Below, in pieces: positions 11,592 to 24,149 of a stretch of 64,000 nucleotides of DNA (position 1 is the first letter of the stretch; the number at the start of each line of letters is the position of its first letter). The stretch comes from Seiridium cupressi. Its lineage: Eukaryota > Ascomycota > Sordariomycetes > Amphisphaeriales > Sporocadaceae. The translations under genes were made by a program, and so were the position numbers. Below the pieces are notes generated by a model that was given only the letters and a program-made list of their open reading frames with translations, was not told the origin of the DNA and did not search any database. The stretch spans positions 124,001-188,000 of the forward strand of contig JARVKI010000052.1 of NCBI GenBank assembly GCA_036674765.1, written 5' to 3'.

Positions 11592-13662
11592 ATGGGCTTG
11601 TTGGTATTAACGGAAACGGCCGCGGGCTTCGGCCTGTTCAAGGCGAAGGTATGACCCAATTACACCCTGCGAGCGGTCCCGGTGATAACTAACGTGTACC
11701 AGGACAAGAAGCTCCTCTCGCGAGATGACATCTCTTCCCAGCTCGACAGCGCCGAGAAGATCAATTCTATGTGAGTGGTATTCTTGGTTTCGAGTCGAAT
11801 CTCGAGTATTTCTCATACTGATCAACGTGGAAGGCTGTCTCTCAAGAAAATGATCACCTTTACCGACTCAACTCAAGCCCTTGCCGAATACACTTCACTT
11901 ACAGACGGAAAAGTAACTCCAATGCTCCAGCAGCTCCTGAACGACATCAAGGACGAAAAGAAGTCATCGCTTGCTGTGTGCGACCCGAAACTTGGCACAG
12001 CCATTAGCAAGCTGGATCTGGGTCTGAAGCCCGTTTCCGATTCCACAACCAATGACCTCTTCCGTGCGATCAAGACCTACCTACCAGAACTGTTCCCAGA
12101 GTTGTCGAACGACTACCTTGGAAATATGGCTCTTGCTCTTAGTCATTCTATTAGTCGGCATAAACTCAAGTTCTCGAGTGACAAGGCAGACGTTATGATT
12201 GTGCACGCAATCAAGCTGTTGGACGACCTGGACAAGGAACTGAACAACTACGCGATGCGTGTCAAGGAGTGGTACGGCTGGCACTGTAAGCGATTCCCAG
12301 AAAGGTCTTGGAGGCATATGCATGGCGGGAGCAATTCCCCACTGCAATTGATCTCCTGACGAAGACATCCGTGTCTAGAAGCACACACTAACTTCTGTTT
12401 AGTCCCCGAGCTTGACCGCATCGTCAATGATAATCTTGCTTATGCCCGTATTATCATGGCTATGGGCACCCGCGACAATGCCTCGGCGACCGACCTCACC
12501 GAGATTCTACCGGAAGATATCGAGACAAGAGTGAAGACAGCTGCTGAGGTTTCCATGGGTACTGAAATCGGTGAATTCGACCTCGAGAATATCAAGCTTC
12601 TTGCGGAGCAAGTGATTAGCTTCACTGAGTACCGCCAGCAGCTATCCCAGTACTTGTCCTCTAGGATGAAGGTATGTCCTAGGAACCATACTCTAGACTC
12701 GGTGAGGCGTGGAGAAGCTAATTTGCAATCAGGCCCTTGCACCCAACTTTACTGAGCTTGTAGGCGAGCTCGTTGGATCTAGGCTCATCGCGCACAGCGG
12801 ATCTCTGATGAAGCTTGCAAAGAGCCCTGCTAGCACTATCCAAATTCTCGGTGCCGAGAAAGCCCTGTTCCGTGCCCTCAAGGTAAGGTCGATCACCGAA
12901 ACTGCTTTGACTATAAACTGACACCTTCTGTAGACAAAGCACGACACACCCAAGTACGGTATCATTTACCACGCATCCCTAGTCGGTCAAGCTACTGGCA
13001 AGAACAAGGGAAAGTTGGCTCGTCAACTCAGTGCGAAAGCCGCTCTTGCGATCCGTGTAGATGCTCTATCTGAGCTGAGCGCTGAGGGTATCGATGGAGA
13101 AGAGATTGACATCGATGATGAGGAGAGAGCAGAGCTTGGTATTAGGTCTCGAATTAAGCTGGAGAATGCGCTTCGAAGACTCGAGGGAAAGCCAATTGTA
13201 TCGAAGGGAACCAAGATTGCACCCAGCGGATCGAAATTTGAGGTGAAGCCGACGGCGCAATATAACGCCGACGCGGATGCTCCGGTGAGCTCAAAGAAGG
13301 ACAAGAAGAGCAAGAAGCCTTTGATTGAGGAGGTAGAGGATACGCCGATGGCAGATGCCACCCCCAACACCCCCAAGCCATCTTCATCTCTCTCCGAGGC
13401 GGATTACGAGCGGTATGCAGCTGAAGCCGGCCTATCCGTCAGCAAGTTCAAGCGCAAGTATGAGCGCGGTGATGTGAAGATCAACGAGGATGGCACGCCG
13501 AAGGTGCTGAGCAAGAAGGAAATGAAGAAGCTGCGAAAGTCGGAAGGCGCCGTTGCTGAGGACGCGTCGCCCGCCACCAACGGCAAGAAGAGGAAGCACA
13601 CTGACGAAGTCGACGGTGACAAGAAGAGCAAGAAGAAGTCCAAAAAGGAAAAGTCATCGTAA
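11592..13662 (+). CDS. nop58: Nop58, core protein of box C/D snoRNPs
   Basis: Six exons: 11592-11648, 11703-11770, 11834-12285, 12403-12671, 12733-12882, 12934-13662; 1725 nt, 574 aa. Nop58 pairs with Nop56, fibrillarin and Snu13 in nucleolar box C/D snoRNPs, which guide 2'-O-methylation and take part in 18S rRNA processing. The N-terminal domain ([17 protein letters not shown]) is followed by a coiled-coil segment and the Nop domain, with the conserved stretch [20 protein letters not shown] near residues 300-320 that contacts the snoRNA and Snu13. The C-terminus is a lysine-rich KKE/KKSKK tail typical of nucleolar proteins. All splice junctions keep frame. I looked for intronic box C/D snoRNAs and saw none. 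Essential housekeeping gene. Confidence 0.97.
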
Positions 13663-14237
13663 ATAGTGTAAAAAGGCGTTCATGATGTTTCTCGGTTTTT
13701 GGCTTGGCTGGGTTTAGGTGTATCATATGCTGGAAGCTTGTCTCCACTAAAGGCTATGTGGTCACTTGTTCTCCGGCTTCTTTGTTCCTGCTTTTCTTGC
13801 ACATCAGACGGCGTTTTGGTTTCTGGCGGTCATACCAAGGGTCGAAGGGACTGGCTTGACTTGAGAATAGCCGATAGCTTTAATTGATAAGCGTATCTAT
13901 TATCACGATTTTGCATCAGCGATGACCAAGAGCAGAATTTCCTCACTGAAACATTGAGGAGAAGCGTACACATGAACTTCAAACATGCCGTTAAGTGGTC
14001 CCGCGAGGTCAAGATCATAAAGTCACCCATTCCTACCGTCACATTCCTCGAAGGTGCGAGCCGCTTGTGGACATGCCTTCGAATTATCTCCGAGTGACCG
14101 AGCCATCTGTTATTACTGCCCTTTGCTCGAAGATATTTCTTCCTGTCTCTCTTTGGAGTGATCCTTCAGAGTTCTTACTAATTTAACCCAATTTCAACAT
14201 TTTGATATCGATACCCTGGTACACGATGAAAGACACC
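13663..14237. other. convergent 3' intergenic region
   Basis: It lies between the convergent nop58 and alpha/beta-hydrolase genes and so should hold both 3' UTRs. Nothing else is recognised. Confidence 0.5.
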
Positions 14238-15140
14238 CTATGATGCACATTCAGGCGATCGTAAGTCGCCACCTTTTTTCATAAGCTCCTCTCTTTCTCC
14301 ATCCCCTACTAACGTTTGCTGGGCGACAGCCTTCATCTCGGCATCATTCACACGCAATCCAGCGCATCCAACTATAAAATCCAGTAGCATCGCCTCGGCC
14401 GTCTTTGCGTTGCTGCTTAACGCGTGGTTATCGCCCTCGAACAAATGTATATGGCGATTCCCGTTCTCTCCATACATATCATAGAGCCGTTGCGAGCAGG
14501 ACACGCTTAGCGTCTTATCTCCGGTCCCGTGTAACAGTAACACGGGCGTCGGTGCGAGTCTTCGGATCCCTTCTGTTTCGGCTGTTTGGCTCGCCACCGT
14601 CGCGCATCCGATGATGCGGTCATCGCTGCCGCCGACCGTGAAGACGGGCGCGCCGCCGAAGGACCACCCTACCAGTACGACGCGATCAAGGCCATATGTA
14701 TCCTGCAAGTAAGATATCGCGGTCTTGACGTCGGCAACGCAGTACTGATTCCGCGCCGGGTATCGATAATCAAGCCGCAATACCGGGATCCCGCTTCCAA
14801 GGGCTGCTAATTTAGCAGCCAGGGACAGATAGATCGAGCTTGGTCCTACGACACCGCCACCAGCGCCTGAGAGAAGTATCGCAGCGGTCCGATGGTGTTC
14901 TTGTGGCGCGGGCGAGACAAAGTCACGAGGCATATGTAGAAAGCCGGCAACACAGCCATCCGGACCATCCTCGACTTGAATATTCAAGGGTTCGACTATC
15001 ACTTGTTTCCTAATCTTTGAGGGCAGTTTTGAGATACGAGGCACCTGGGCGAGTCCATCGTAATCAGTGATGGCTGACGGCTTCTCGTTGGAGGGCTTCA
15101 ATCCGGATTTGGAAAGGGACGTCCTTTCAGTCGTTGCCAT
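14238..15140 (-). CDS. alpha/beta hydrolase (dienelactone-hydrolase/esterase-like)
   Basis: Single exon, 300 aa, from ATG 15140; the codon 21 bases further upstream in frame is GTG, so I chose the ATG. The alpha/beta-hydrolase catalytic triad is visible: nucleophile elbow GWSFGG (Ser near residue 165), an acid in LLLHGTGDKTL, and a histidine in FEGDNHAL near residue 250. An oxyanion-hole-type LLSGAGGG occurs after strand 3. There is no signal peptide or membrane segment, so it is probably a cytosolic hydrolase of unknown substrate. It is convergent with nop58 and divergent from the MFS gene over 1.1 kb. Confidence 0.85.
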   Translation of the reverse strand: MATTERTSLSKSGLKPSNEKPSAITDYDGLAQVPRISKLPSKIRKQVIVEPLNIQVEDGPDGCVAGFLHMPRDFVSPAPQEHHRTAAILLSGAGGGVVGPSSIYLSLAAKLAALGSGIPVLRLDYRYPARNQYCVADVKTAISYLQDTYGLDRVVLVGWSFGGAPVFTVGGSDDRIIGCATVASQTAETEGIRRLAPTPVLLLHGTGDKTLSVSCSQRLYDMYGENGNRHIHLFEGDNHALSSNAKTAEAMLLDFIVGCAGLRVNDAEMKAVAQQTLVGDGEREELMKKGGDLRSPECAS

Positions 15141-16274
15141 GATTGCGGAAGCCCTTGGCACAAGAATTCTGCCAATTCATCGCAGCAAGCTCGTGAGCTT
15201 GCTTGGTTATAGGAACAAAACGCATGTTAGATCATGCTAAGTAGCAATTTTAAGTGCGGTATCATCAACATTGGTCTTGTCTTGGCATCCCCAAAGCGAC
15301 CGGTCTTGATGAGGTTCGCTTGATGTAAGTATCACGGTGGATGACGACATAGCTGAAGGCCCGGAAGCGATGTTCCTAGAGACTGCCTCAGATGACCACT
15401 TTTGGATGCCATTTCGAGAAACAGCCCACGTAGGTGACCTGCCACGCATCGTACTGCATAGCACCTCAACGTACCACAATAATGGATGGTAGCACGAGGC
15501 GTTCGTTTGTTGAATGCAATAGCTTCACTGTCAATTATGGCCGGAAACAGGGGTTTCAGCAGTAGATCATGATCCTGGAACGCTGCATTTCTTGCAAGAA
15601 GTGGAGTACTGGACGACTATATCTATGCCCCCCATCCCTGCCCCTGTAGCAACAAGGTCGCAATGCCAGTTCCAAGCCGTCGTCGGGGAGCTTTCACCTG
15701 TACGCTTTGCAGGTCGCAGCGAACTAGAGCAATGTTGTGCATCCGAATGCCCCTGAGCGGCAGAGGCGGGTATCAACGGCCACTGGGCTTAGCGCAGTGG
15801 AAGTTCCACTAAACGAAGAATTCTAGAGGCCGAAAGTCGGCCGGCCTTGATGTATACCATTCTACATTGTCCGTAGACCCGGCGAAACGGAAGAGTCAGC
15901 AACTCATCGTAGCCAAGACCGGGAGTCTCTAGACCAGTGTGGGACTGTTCCCTGCCTCGGGCCCGACAGTTAACAACGCGGCTCTCAAGGTGAGGACGGC
16001 CAGGTTTATCTAGAGCCCAATCACTCCATTCAATGTTCTGAGATGACCTACTGCACTGAGCCCGCTAGTCAGGTTAGGGCGGCTCCTACTGGTGGGTAGA
16101 CTAGTGAACTGATGACATGACCGGAAAAAAAGTCATTCTCGCAATAAACGCCTAGCATCATAAGATGTTGTATATGTAGAAAATATCGCGCACTGCGCAA
16201 TACGGAGACCCCGCAAGATTTCCCTATTCCGAGTCATTGGTCTGAAGGCCTTGATCCCTACTCAAGCTTCGAAG
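15141..16274. other. divergent intergenic region
   Basis: A 1.1 kb region between the hydrolase and MFS starts; it should contain both promoters. Open frames here (15237-15479 and 15567-15776, minus) have no recognisable content. The MFS frame extends upstream only to a TTG, so ATG 16275 is the start. Confidence 0.5.
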
Positions 16275-18095
16275 ATGGTGGAATCAGGTGCGCCGTTGGG
16301 AGGCAACGCGCCGCAGGCTGGAGAAACCGAGAATGCAGCGGGAAAAGATGTGGCCATCGAAATGGTTGGCGAAAAAAGTCACCTTGTCGACCCGGCGGTG
16401 ACGGCTCGTGCGGTACGAAAGATCGACTGGTTTCTCATTCCAGCGATGACAGTTGGTGTAAGTCTAATGGACCTGGATGATTCAGGGCAACAATTAACTG
16501 ATACTGCGAATAGTATGGTTTGGTTTACTATGATAAGGTATGTAGCTAAGCGACAACATATAGCCAGTGCTCCTGCGGACTGACGTGAACCAACAGGCTA
16601 TCTTGGGCTCGGCTGCTCTATTTGGTATGACTGCGGACCTGAAGCTGAGCGTCCCAGATCCACAGAATCCCGCTGTAGTTGATACGTCTCGCCTGTCTTG
16701 GGCAACTTCGCTATTTTACTTCGGGATGTTGGCGGGGCTGTACCCCATGTCATATGCACTTCAGCGCTTTGAAACGGGCAAGACTCTGGGTGCTGTTGTT
16801 TGCGTCTGGGCCCTCGTGTGCATGCTCACCGCAGCAGTCACATCCTACAAAGGTCTCTTTGCTCAACGCTTCGTTCTTGGATTTATCGAGAGCGTCATTC
16901 CCACAGGATTCATGACTATCATTTCGGGATTCTATACCCAGCAGGAACAATCACTTCGGCAAAGCTGGTGGTTTTCATCGACGGGCTGGTGGACCATCAT
17001 TGGCGGTGGCTTGAACTACGGCTTTGCACAAATATATGATGGTGGACTCCATCGCTGGCAGTACATCTACCTCTTGGCCGGATCATTGACATTCCTTTTT
17101 GGACTGTTCTGCTTTGCGATACCCAGTTCCCCAGTCACGGCCTGGTTTTTGTCCAAGGAAGAGAAGTTCGCTGCTGTTGAACGGCTTAGAGCAGGCCAAA
17201 CTGGCATACGATGTACTCAGTTCAAGGGTGCACAACTCAGGGAAGGCCTCCTCGATGTGAAACTATGGTTGATATTCATCATGATGGCGTCTGCATATAC
17301 GGTCAACGGGGCGGTTTCTGGCTTCGGCCCGTTGATTGTGTCGGTAAGTGGCTCCCGCGGCGACATCCGCGACAGACGTATAACCGCATGGTGACTAACA
17401 GGAAATTAGACTTTTGGATGGAGTACGCTTCAATCGATTGTATTCCAGTTCCCACTTGGAGGGCTTTGCCTCATCGCCATCCTATTGACGGGGTGGCTCG
17501 GCTCACGAATTCCAAACGCTCGCATCTTCATGCTGATAATCTGCTGCTTTCCGGTTATTGCCGGATGTGCACTGATCTGGAGAAGTGAATGGACTTACCA
17601 TGCGGCGGCACCTGTTGTTGGGTATTCAATCACTGGCACCTTTGGTGCGGTCGTGAGCTTGATAATAACTATCGGCATGTCGAACGTCGCCGGTCACACA
17701 AAGAAGAGCTTTACATCGGCCACTGTCTTCGTTGCATACTGTGTTGGTTAGTCGAACTAGATGATGGACCGTTCCACGCTTGAGCTAACTGTTTCCAGGA
17801 AATATCATCGGGCCGCAACTGATCAAGTCCCAGACCAAGGCGTACCACTACCCTGAGCTATGGCTAGGACTCATCATCTGGTAGATATATCTGCCGCTTG
17901 AATTTGACCAGAGTGACTAACGGAACGACCAGCTACTGTATCACTATCATCTCTGCAACCACATTATATTTCGTTCTGCGATACGAGAACCGAAAGAAGG
18001 AGTCACTAAACAAGAACGACGAGGTCGAACGGTCGAAGTTGGCTTTCCAGGATCTGACTGATAAGGTGAACCCGTATTTTCGGTACCAGCTATGA
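16275..18095 (+). CDS. MFS transporter, allantoate permease (Dal5/ACS) family
   Basis: Six exons: 16275-16457, 16514-16537, 16597-17343, 17410-17746, 17799-17880, 17933-18095; 1536 nt, 511 aa. Exon 2 is a 24-nt micro-exon (YGLVYYDK) that joins to AILGSAALFG, the family hallmark between helices 1 and 2. About 12 membrane helices can be traced, with cytosolic N- and C-termini. The family takes up anionic organic nutrients (allantoate, nicotinate, pantothenate and similar) by proton symport at the plasma membrane; the substrate here cannot be told. WQYIYLLAGSLTFLFGLF marks helix 6. All junctions are in frame and no lesion is visible. Confidence 0.9.
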
Positions 18096-19319
18096 TTGCT
18101 GGGCCACGTGCTGGAATCATTCCTCCGGTGCAATCACTGCACGCCGGCTGCCTCAATTACCACCGTCCGGCATGTTGCCTCAGCCAAACATTAGCGCGGA
18201 GGACAGCCAAGTCCGCGCACTCCTCAGGGCCGGCATTTCTCATGGTGCGAAATGTGGCTTTCATTAAATTGCCATGGGCGGGCTGGGCTTGTAGATTGGT
18301 GGACCGGTCCAGATGTCCACGAAGTATGAACATGAAGTGGCCAATCAGCGAGTCAGGCTCGCCACTGGGTTTGCTGGGATTGTTGGCACTTGAGGTGGAC
18401 TCGCGGCGTGCGGCACGCTGCTCGAAACTCAGGGTCCAATGGACATGGCGCTGAAACTCCAAGAATCATTCATCTTTGGGCGGGCTGCCGTTGTTTTCGA
18501 TATATGTCTCCGTACCCGACGGCATGTACACTCTGGCATGGCAAGGAAGCATTCAATCGGCATCAGAAGGTGGGCGTTGGCCGAGTCGGTTCATGAAAGC
18601 CCACAATGTGAAGTGAACCGCGAGAAACCACGGCCCTGGGACGTCGGCTTCTGTGCATTAGTGCAAGGCTTAAGTGGTGGTCTAGACCGGCCTCCTGGCA
18701 CCAGGCGGCGGTCCACCCGCGCTCACTCTAGCCGTTGAACATCGAAAACTTCCCTCAACTTCCCTCAACTCAACCCAATCCGGCAGGCGTTCCGAGGCAG
18801 TCGCTCAAAATCGAAGGGGAGGCCCCCAAAGTCTCGACTTTGGCCTTGGAGCTGTTTCCGAAGCTGCCTGTGGCCTGGTTTGATAATCGGGTCTAGTGCA
18901 GGACAAGTGAGGAAGAGCCCACGATCAGTAATTCGATATTGCTTCTACAATGTAGGTTTCACACGACCAACCCAGCGAGTACTCTCACTACTCCACATTT
19001 GATTACCTCCCTCCTGTCGGGATCCTTTTCTAGTGAACGCTCTTCCAACAGAATTCCTGGTTATCCTTTCATTGCGATTTTTCAGGGATTACAATCCCCT
19101 TCTTGGGGTGGAGTTTCGCCGGCTAGGCGGACCATTCATTCTTAAGATCCCACGGATTCGCTGCCGAGGTGAGATCTTCACGTCTGGTAGTCCGGCATCC
19201 AGGAAAGAGGTTTACGATTACTTGGAGCCATGGGCACTGCCAACAGGTCTTGACATGTCCACGTACCATCCGAGCTTCGTCTCGAATTTAACAAAACAAA
19301 CTTCGATACGGTAGCGACC
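18096..19319. other. GC-rich promoter region of the histidine kinase gene
   Basis: This stretch between the MFS gene and the kinase start is GC-rich, which keeps long overlapping frames open on both strands by chance (18092-18454 plus, 18157-18462 minus). The 10-mer tccctcaact is directly repeated at 18751-18770. No gene is supported. Confidence 0.5.
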
Positions 19320-22300
19320 ATGGCCCGCTTCTCTGAAGTAGCACGAGAACGGGAGACTTACAAGTTCACAGCGCGACTGTAAGTGTAGATCCCGACCCAA
19401 TCGAGCAGTGCATCGTAGATCCCGCCAGCATCCTGGTTTTCCTCTCTCCCCAGTACATTTCATACTCAGCATTTCAATCCCAATCTTGTGATATCATTAC
19501 TTCACAGGATATAGAGGCCATCTTGAATTTACCATTCCCCTGACCCTGTCCTACGAATTGGCTTGTGAAAGGCGAGGGAGGCTAACATTACAGCTTCGAA
19601 CATGCTCGAGCGCATCCTACGGCGACCGCAACACCAACAGGTGATGAGGCTGATCACAGGCTTTTGACCTCAACATGTGAAGATACTGCCCTGACTGCAT
19701 TCACGCAGCTTGGCGCCTTCAGACTGAACGCGACTCGCTGCCTTATTTCCATCTTCGACCAGATAAACCAATATGTGGTTGCCGAAGCTACTTCCACGTC
19801 GGCCATTGCTCGGAGTGCCAGCCATGGAGATGATCTTTGGCTCGGCGGGACCGCCATTCCGCGGGCCATGGGCATTTGTGAGCATGTTCTTATCGACGAT
19901 AATAACAGCCCGACTACACAAGGCCAACTTCAGGTCTTCGTCGTTCCCGATATGACCCACGATTCACGATTCAGCGACCGGCCTTACATCAATAACCCCC
20001 CGTACAATCAGTTCTACGCAGGCGTACCCATTCGATCTCCCAGGGGGGTCAACATTGGTGTGTTCTGCGTGTTTGACGACAGGCCGAGGGAAGGGTTAGA
20101 CGACAGTCAACTACAGTTTCTACGCGATATGTCGCAAACTGTAATGGCTCACTGGGAGCTCAGGGCTTCGGCAACGAATTTCAGAAAGAGTGAACGGAGT
20201 AAGTTGTCGCGCTTTCCCATCCTCCTTCCCCCGTCTCTTCGCGGATCATTTGGAAATGTCTCCCGTTTCATCATGGATAGTTGGCACTCCTACATTTCTC
20301 ATTTCCAACCTTGTGACTTGGGAGACTTCGATGAATCTTGCACTAAACGGGGATTTCGCAGTGGTCAGGGGTCTGGGGAGCTTCGTGGAAGGCAATGCAA
20401 CCATGTCCGGTTGGCGATTCAACAATAACCAGGAGTCGTTTTCGGATGAGGGAGATGAAGGGCATCCCAACAGAAATCAGCGGGTCATCGAGAACCGCGA
20501 AGAACAGCTCAAAAGGCAGGCTGGTGACAGTTACCCACAGCGGCCGGACCCCACTCCCCTCCAGAGCGGCTACCATCAAAGCGGTTCTGGTTCGACGGTC
20601 AAGACAGAACGCTTTCAGAACAGTGACAACCAGATCCCTGAAAACGCATCCTCTGCAGCAATTTCGATTGGCAGTACTATCTCCACAGTCCAAACGCATG
20701 CAACAGTACACGCAGAGGAGCCGATCATCAAGGCGATCCACGATGTCTTCGGCAGAGCGGCTTATATCATCAGGGAAGCAATAGAAGTTGAAGGAGTCTT
20801 GTTCCTGGATGCCAGCGTCGGCTCTTTTGGTGGTCTAGTGCCGGATCAAGAAGTCAACTCTAGTGATTCGACCGCTTCATCGTCGTCCGCAGCTGGCAGC
20901 AGATATGACTGTCCAGCTGAAGAAGACGCCGACCATAGGCCATGCAATATTCTAGGCTACTCAACAACCAGCACATCGAGCATTGATGATACATTATCTA
21001 CAATGTCTCAAAACGCAATGGTACCCGAAAAGTTCCTTCGTTCATTGCTCAAACGATACCCTGGAGGGAGGGTGTTCAATTTTGACGATGATGGCACTGT
21101 ACAATCCACAGATGAGGATTCTGGGTTCTCCAAGGATGAATCGACTCTACTTGAGCGAACCAACTCGTCAAATAACGAGTGTCCAGCATCCCCGACAAAG
21201 AAACCAGATAAGCTGTTCTCTAGGAAGAACGAAGGGAAGACTCTTAACTCACTGTTTCCCGAGGCACGTTGCGTAGCTCTTGTTCCCCTGTGGGATGCAC
21301 GAAGAGAGCGGTGGTTTGCAGGCTCGTTCCTCTGGACGAAAATCCCCACCCGCAGCTTCACGGCGAAAGGCGAAATGAGTTACCTTCGTGCGTTCGGTGC
21401 AACCATCATGGCAGAGATCATACGTCTGGATTCCTCGCTAGCTGAAAAGGCTACGAGTGATCTCCTGGGGTCTCTAAGTCATGAGTTGAGGTCACCTTTG
21501 CACGGCGTAATTGCCGCTGTGGAATTGCTACAGGATACTGACATGGATGCTTTCCAAGGCAATCTCGCTCACACCATGGAGTCATGCGGGCGAACGCTTC
21601 TTGACAGTATTGATCATCTGCTGGACTATACGAAGATCAATCGCTTATTGAAGGACCAGCGACAAACCAGTGGGGGGGCTATTCCTTCTGGGAGATTGAG
21701 GTCTTTTGAATCGCAAATGACAAGTTTCTCGTCTACCATCGAATTGGACCTGTTGGTTGAGGAAACAGTCGAAAGCATATTTGCTGGCCACAACTTCCAC
21801 AAAATGTCCATCGCCCAGCTTGTTCAGAATGAAAGGCAGCACTACCGAGACGTGGATAGCTTGCGCAAGCTCGATTTCGCCCTCTCTGTCGAGGCTCTTT
21901 CCATGGAAGGTATAGACCTACAAACTCTAATGTCAGATCGAGATGTCGTGTCGATTTATCTAGACATAGATCCGAAGGTGCCATGGCTGTGGCATGCTAC
22001 GCCAGGTGCTATTCGCCGCATCATTATGAACCTGCTGGGCAACTCGCTGAAATTCACAAAGAGGGGCTTTATTTTAGTCACCTTGAAACAGGAACAAGTA
22101 TCCCCCAGGAGCAGGCGGGGCCAGATCAATCTGAAGTTGAACGTATCAGACTCAGGCAAAGGCATTGCGCCGGACTTCCTCCACAATCGCGCTTTCAAGC
22201 CCTTCTCGCAGGAAGATGCTCTGAGTCCTGGCTCCGGCCTAGGACTTAGCATCGTGCATCAGATAACCAAAGCTCTTGGCGGCTGGGCGAAAATCGAAAG

Positions 22301-23614
22301 CCAGCCTCAACGAGGCACCTCCGTCTCTGTTACAATCCCGCTTCAGCTACCTTCTTCCTGTCTCAATCTGCAGTCGCCATCATTATTCTCGGACCATGTC
22401 ACAGCACTGAGGGGTCTTCGTGTTGCGCTTCATGGCCTAGACAGCATGCCGGAAGCGCCAGGTATATCGTCGCAGGATCCGCCGACCGAGTCTCTTTTGA
22501 TGGAATCACTGTGTCGAGATTGGCTTCAATTGGAGATTATCACTGCGGACACGGAAGATGTCCGACCCGACGTGATTATTTGTACGGATTCCTCTCTCGC
22601 GAGGACCGGGCCAGCCACCCCTACCGGATATCAGCCACCCATCGTGGCTATTTGTCATAACGCTGTTGCCGCCCATAATTTGTCACAGCAATACTCCAAT
22701 TCTTACGGAAAGGGCATTTTCGAGTTCATCTCTCAGCCGTAAGTAGGGACTCCCTTGATCCTACAGCCACCATCTAATCGTTACAGGGCGTCCCCTCGAA
22801 AGCTTGCCAGTGCCATGGTTCTAGCACTTGGCAGATACGACGACTCGAGGGCTACAGATCTCCTCGCTATGAGAACATCCATTTCCTCCCAAAGCACATC
22901 CGATCGTTCTTCGTTGATATCGTCAGCTATGCCAACCCCGATGACCGAACAAATGACACCATTGCTAGAAGACCCACAGGCATCAGAGTTGGCATTTTCG
23001 TGGAGTCCCCTCAAAGCAGAACCCGATACGTCCGTGGAACGAGAACCGGGACTGAACTCCCCTTTGCCAGAGTCTAGAACAGACACGATCGTGCCAGTTA
23101 CCCCTGCCACCCCAACACTATCCGCAACACCGCAACCACCTACTGGCTCTCCGGATGTGGTCAATTCCATAGGCTCAAAGTTCCTGCTTGTCGATGATAA
23201 CAATATCAATTTACGGGTAAGCTCAGTATTATTACCAAGTATGGAATGCAAAACTAATCCGCCTAGATCCTGGAGTCATTCATGAAGAAACTTAATTATT
23301 CGTACAGGACTGCTACCAATGGACTTGAGGCTCTGGAAATCTATGCAGCATCGCCTGAAAAATTTGGACAAGTACTCATGGACATCTCAATGCCTATCAT
23401 GGACGGACTAGAAGCCACGCGCCGCATCCGCGAGCTCGAGATTACGCACCAGCTAAAGCCAGTTACGATCATCGCTCTCACGGGTCTGGCATCTGCGAGT
23501 GCGCAACAGGAAGCGTATGCAAGTGGCATCAACCTGTACATGACAAAGCCGGTTCGTTTCAAGGAACTAGCGAAGGTGTTAGCTTCGAAGGATAAGAGAG
23601 AGAACCCTGATTGA
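19320..23614 (+). CDS. hybrid histidine kinase with GAF and receiver domains
   Basis: Five exons: 19320-19378, 19594-20198, 20362-22738, 22787-23216, 23267-23614; 3819 nt, 1272 aa. The start ATG 19320 has an excellent Kozak context (gcgaccATGG). Order: N-terminal ARERETY motif, GAF domain (about 60-220), long serine-rich linker, HisKA domain with H-box SLSHELRSPLHG (His about 595), HATPase with N-box MNLLGNSLKFT, G1 DSGKG and G2 GSGLGLS, a variable linker, and a C-terminal receiver LLVDDNN...LMDISMPIMDG (Asp about 1196). It should autophosphorylate and relay phosphate through Ypd1-type HPt protein to Ssk1/Skn7 response regulators. All catalytic residues I can check are present. No membrane helix is seen, so a cytosolic sensor of an unknown signal through the GAF domain is inferred. 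Confidence 0.92.
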
Positions 23615-24149
23615 ACTCGAACTTGCTCCATGGATCAGCTAGACAACAAACCGACGCCACGCACGCCGGCCTAATCGACCAAGAATGGCACAGTCCGCTG
23701 TCCAGTCACAATGGAGGTATTCGTACGAGTGCAGTGGACATTGATCGAATTTGCACTTAAGTCAAGCTGCGTTTCGCATATATCGTACCCGCCCACTTAC
23801 TGGTGGTCTCGCCAAATCCCGCATTACATGACATGAAAGTCAATCTGATTACGTCTCAAGGCACCTAGTGCTCACTTCTCAACACTTTCCGTTGCTGTGG
23901 GGAGGCAGTATACGAGTAGAAGCCTAGATGGATATCGGTGTAGCTTCTGCTCTCACTGCCTACTCTGGGGAGAATAGCTCACGGGACAGGTCTGAGAAAT
24001 TCATACAAGCATACCGCTCAGCCGATTCGAAGTACTCGAGCACCTGAAATTGTAAAATAAGTGGCCATTATCTCTGTATTGGAATCAATCGCTGGCTTCG
24101 CAATTGGCCAAGTAAACATCATAGTATATAAAACATAATTCACTACGCC
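23615..24149. other. convergent 3' intergenic region
   Basis: Between the kinase and the STAND-like gene, which converge here. Nothing recognised beyond presumed 3' UTRs. Confidence 0.5.

Noticed and set aside
12286..12402. Intronic box C/D snoRNA in nop58
   Set aside because: A CTGA-like box exists but no RTGATGA box C or terminal stem was found.
18092..18462. Long overlapping open frames on both strands upstream of the histidine kinase
   Set aside because: The stretch is GC-rich, which keeps stops rare; neither product resembles a protein family or has splice or start context.
19033..19314. Upstream exon of the histidine kinase
   Set aside because: The frame begins at GTG and is in a different frame from the kinase start; ATG 19320 has a near-perfect Kozak context.
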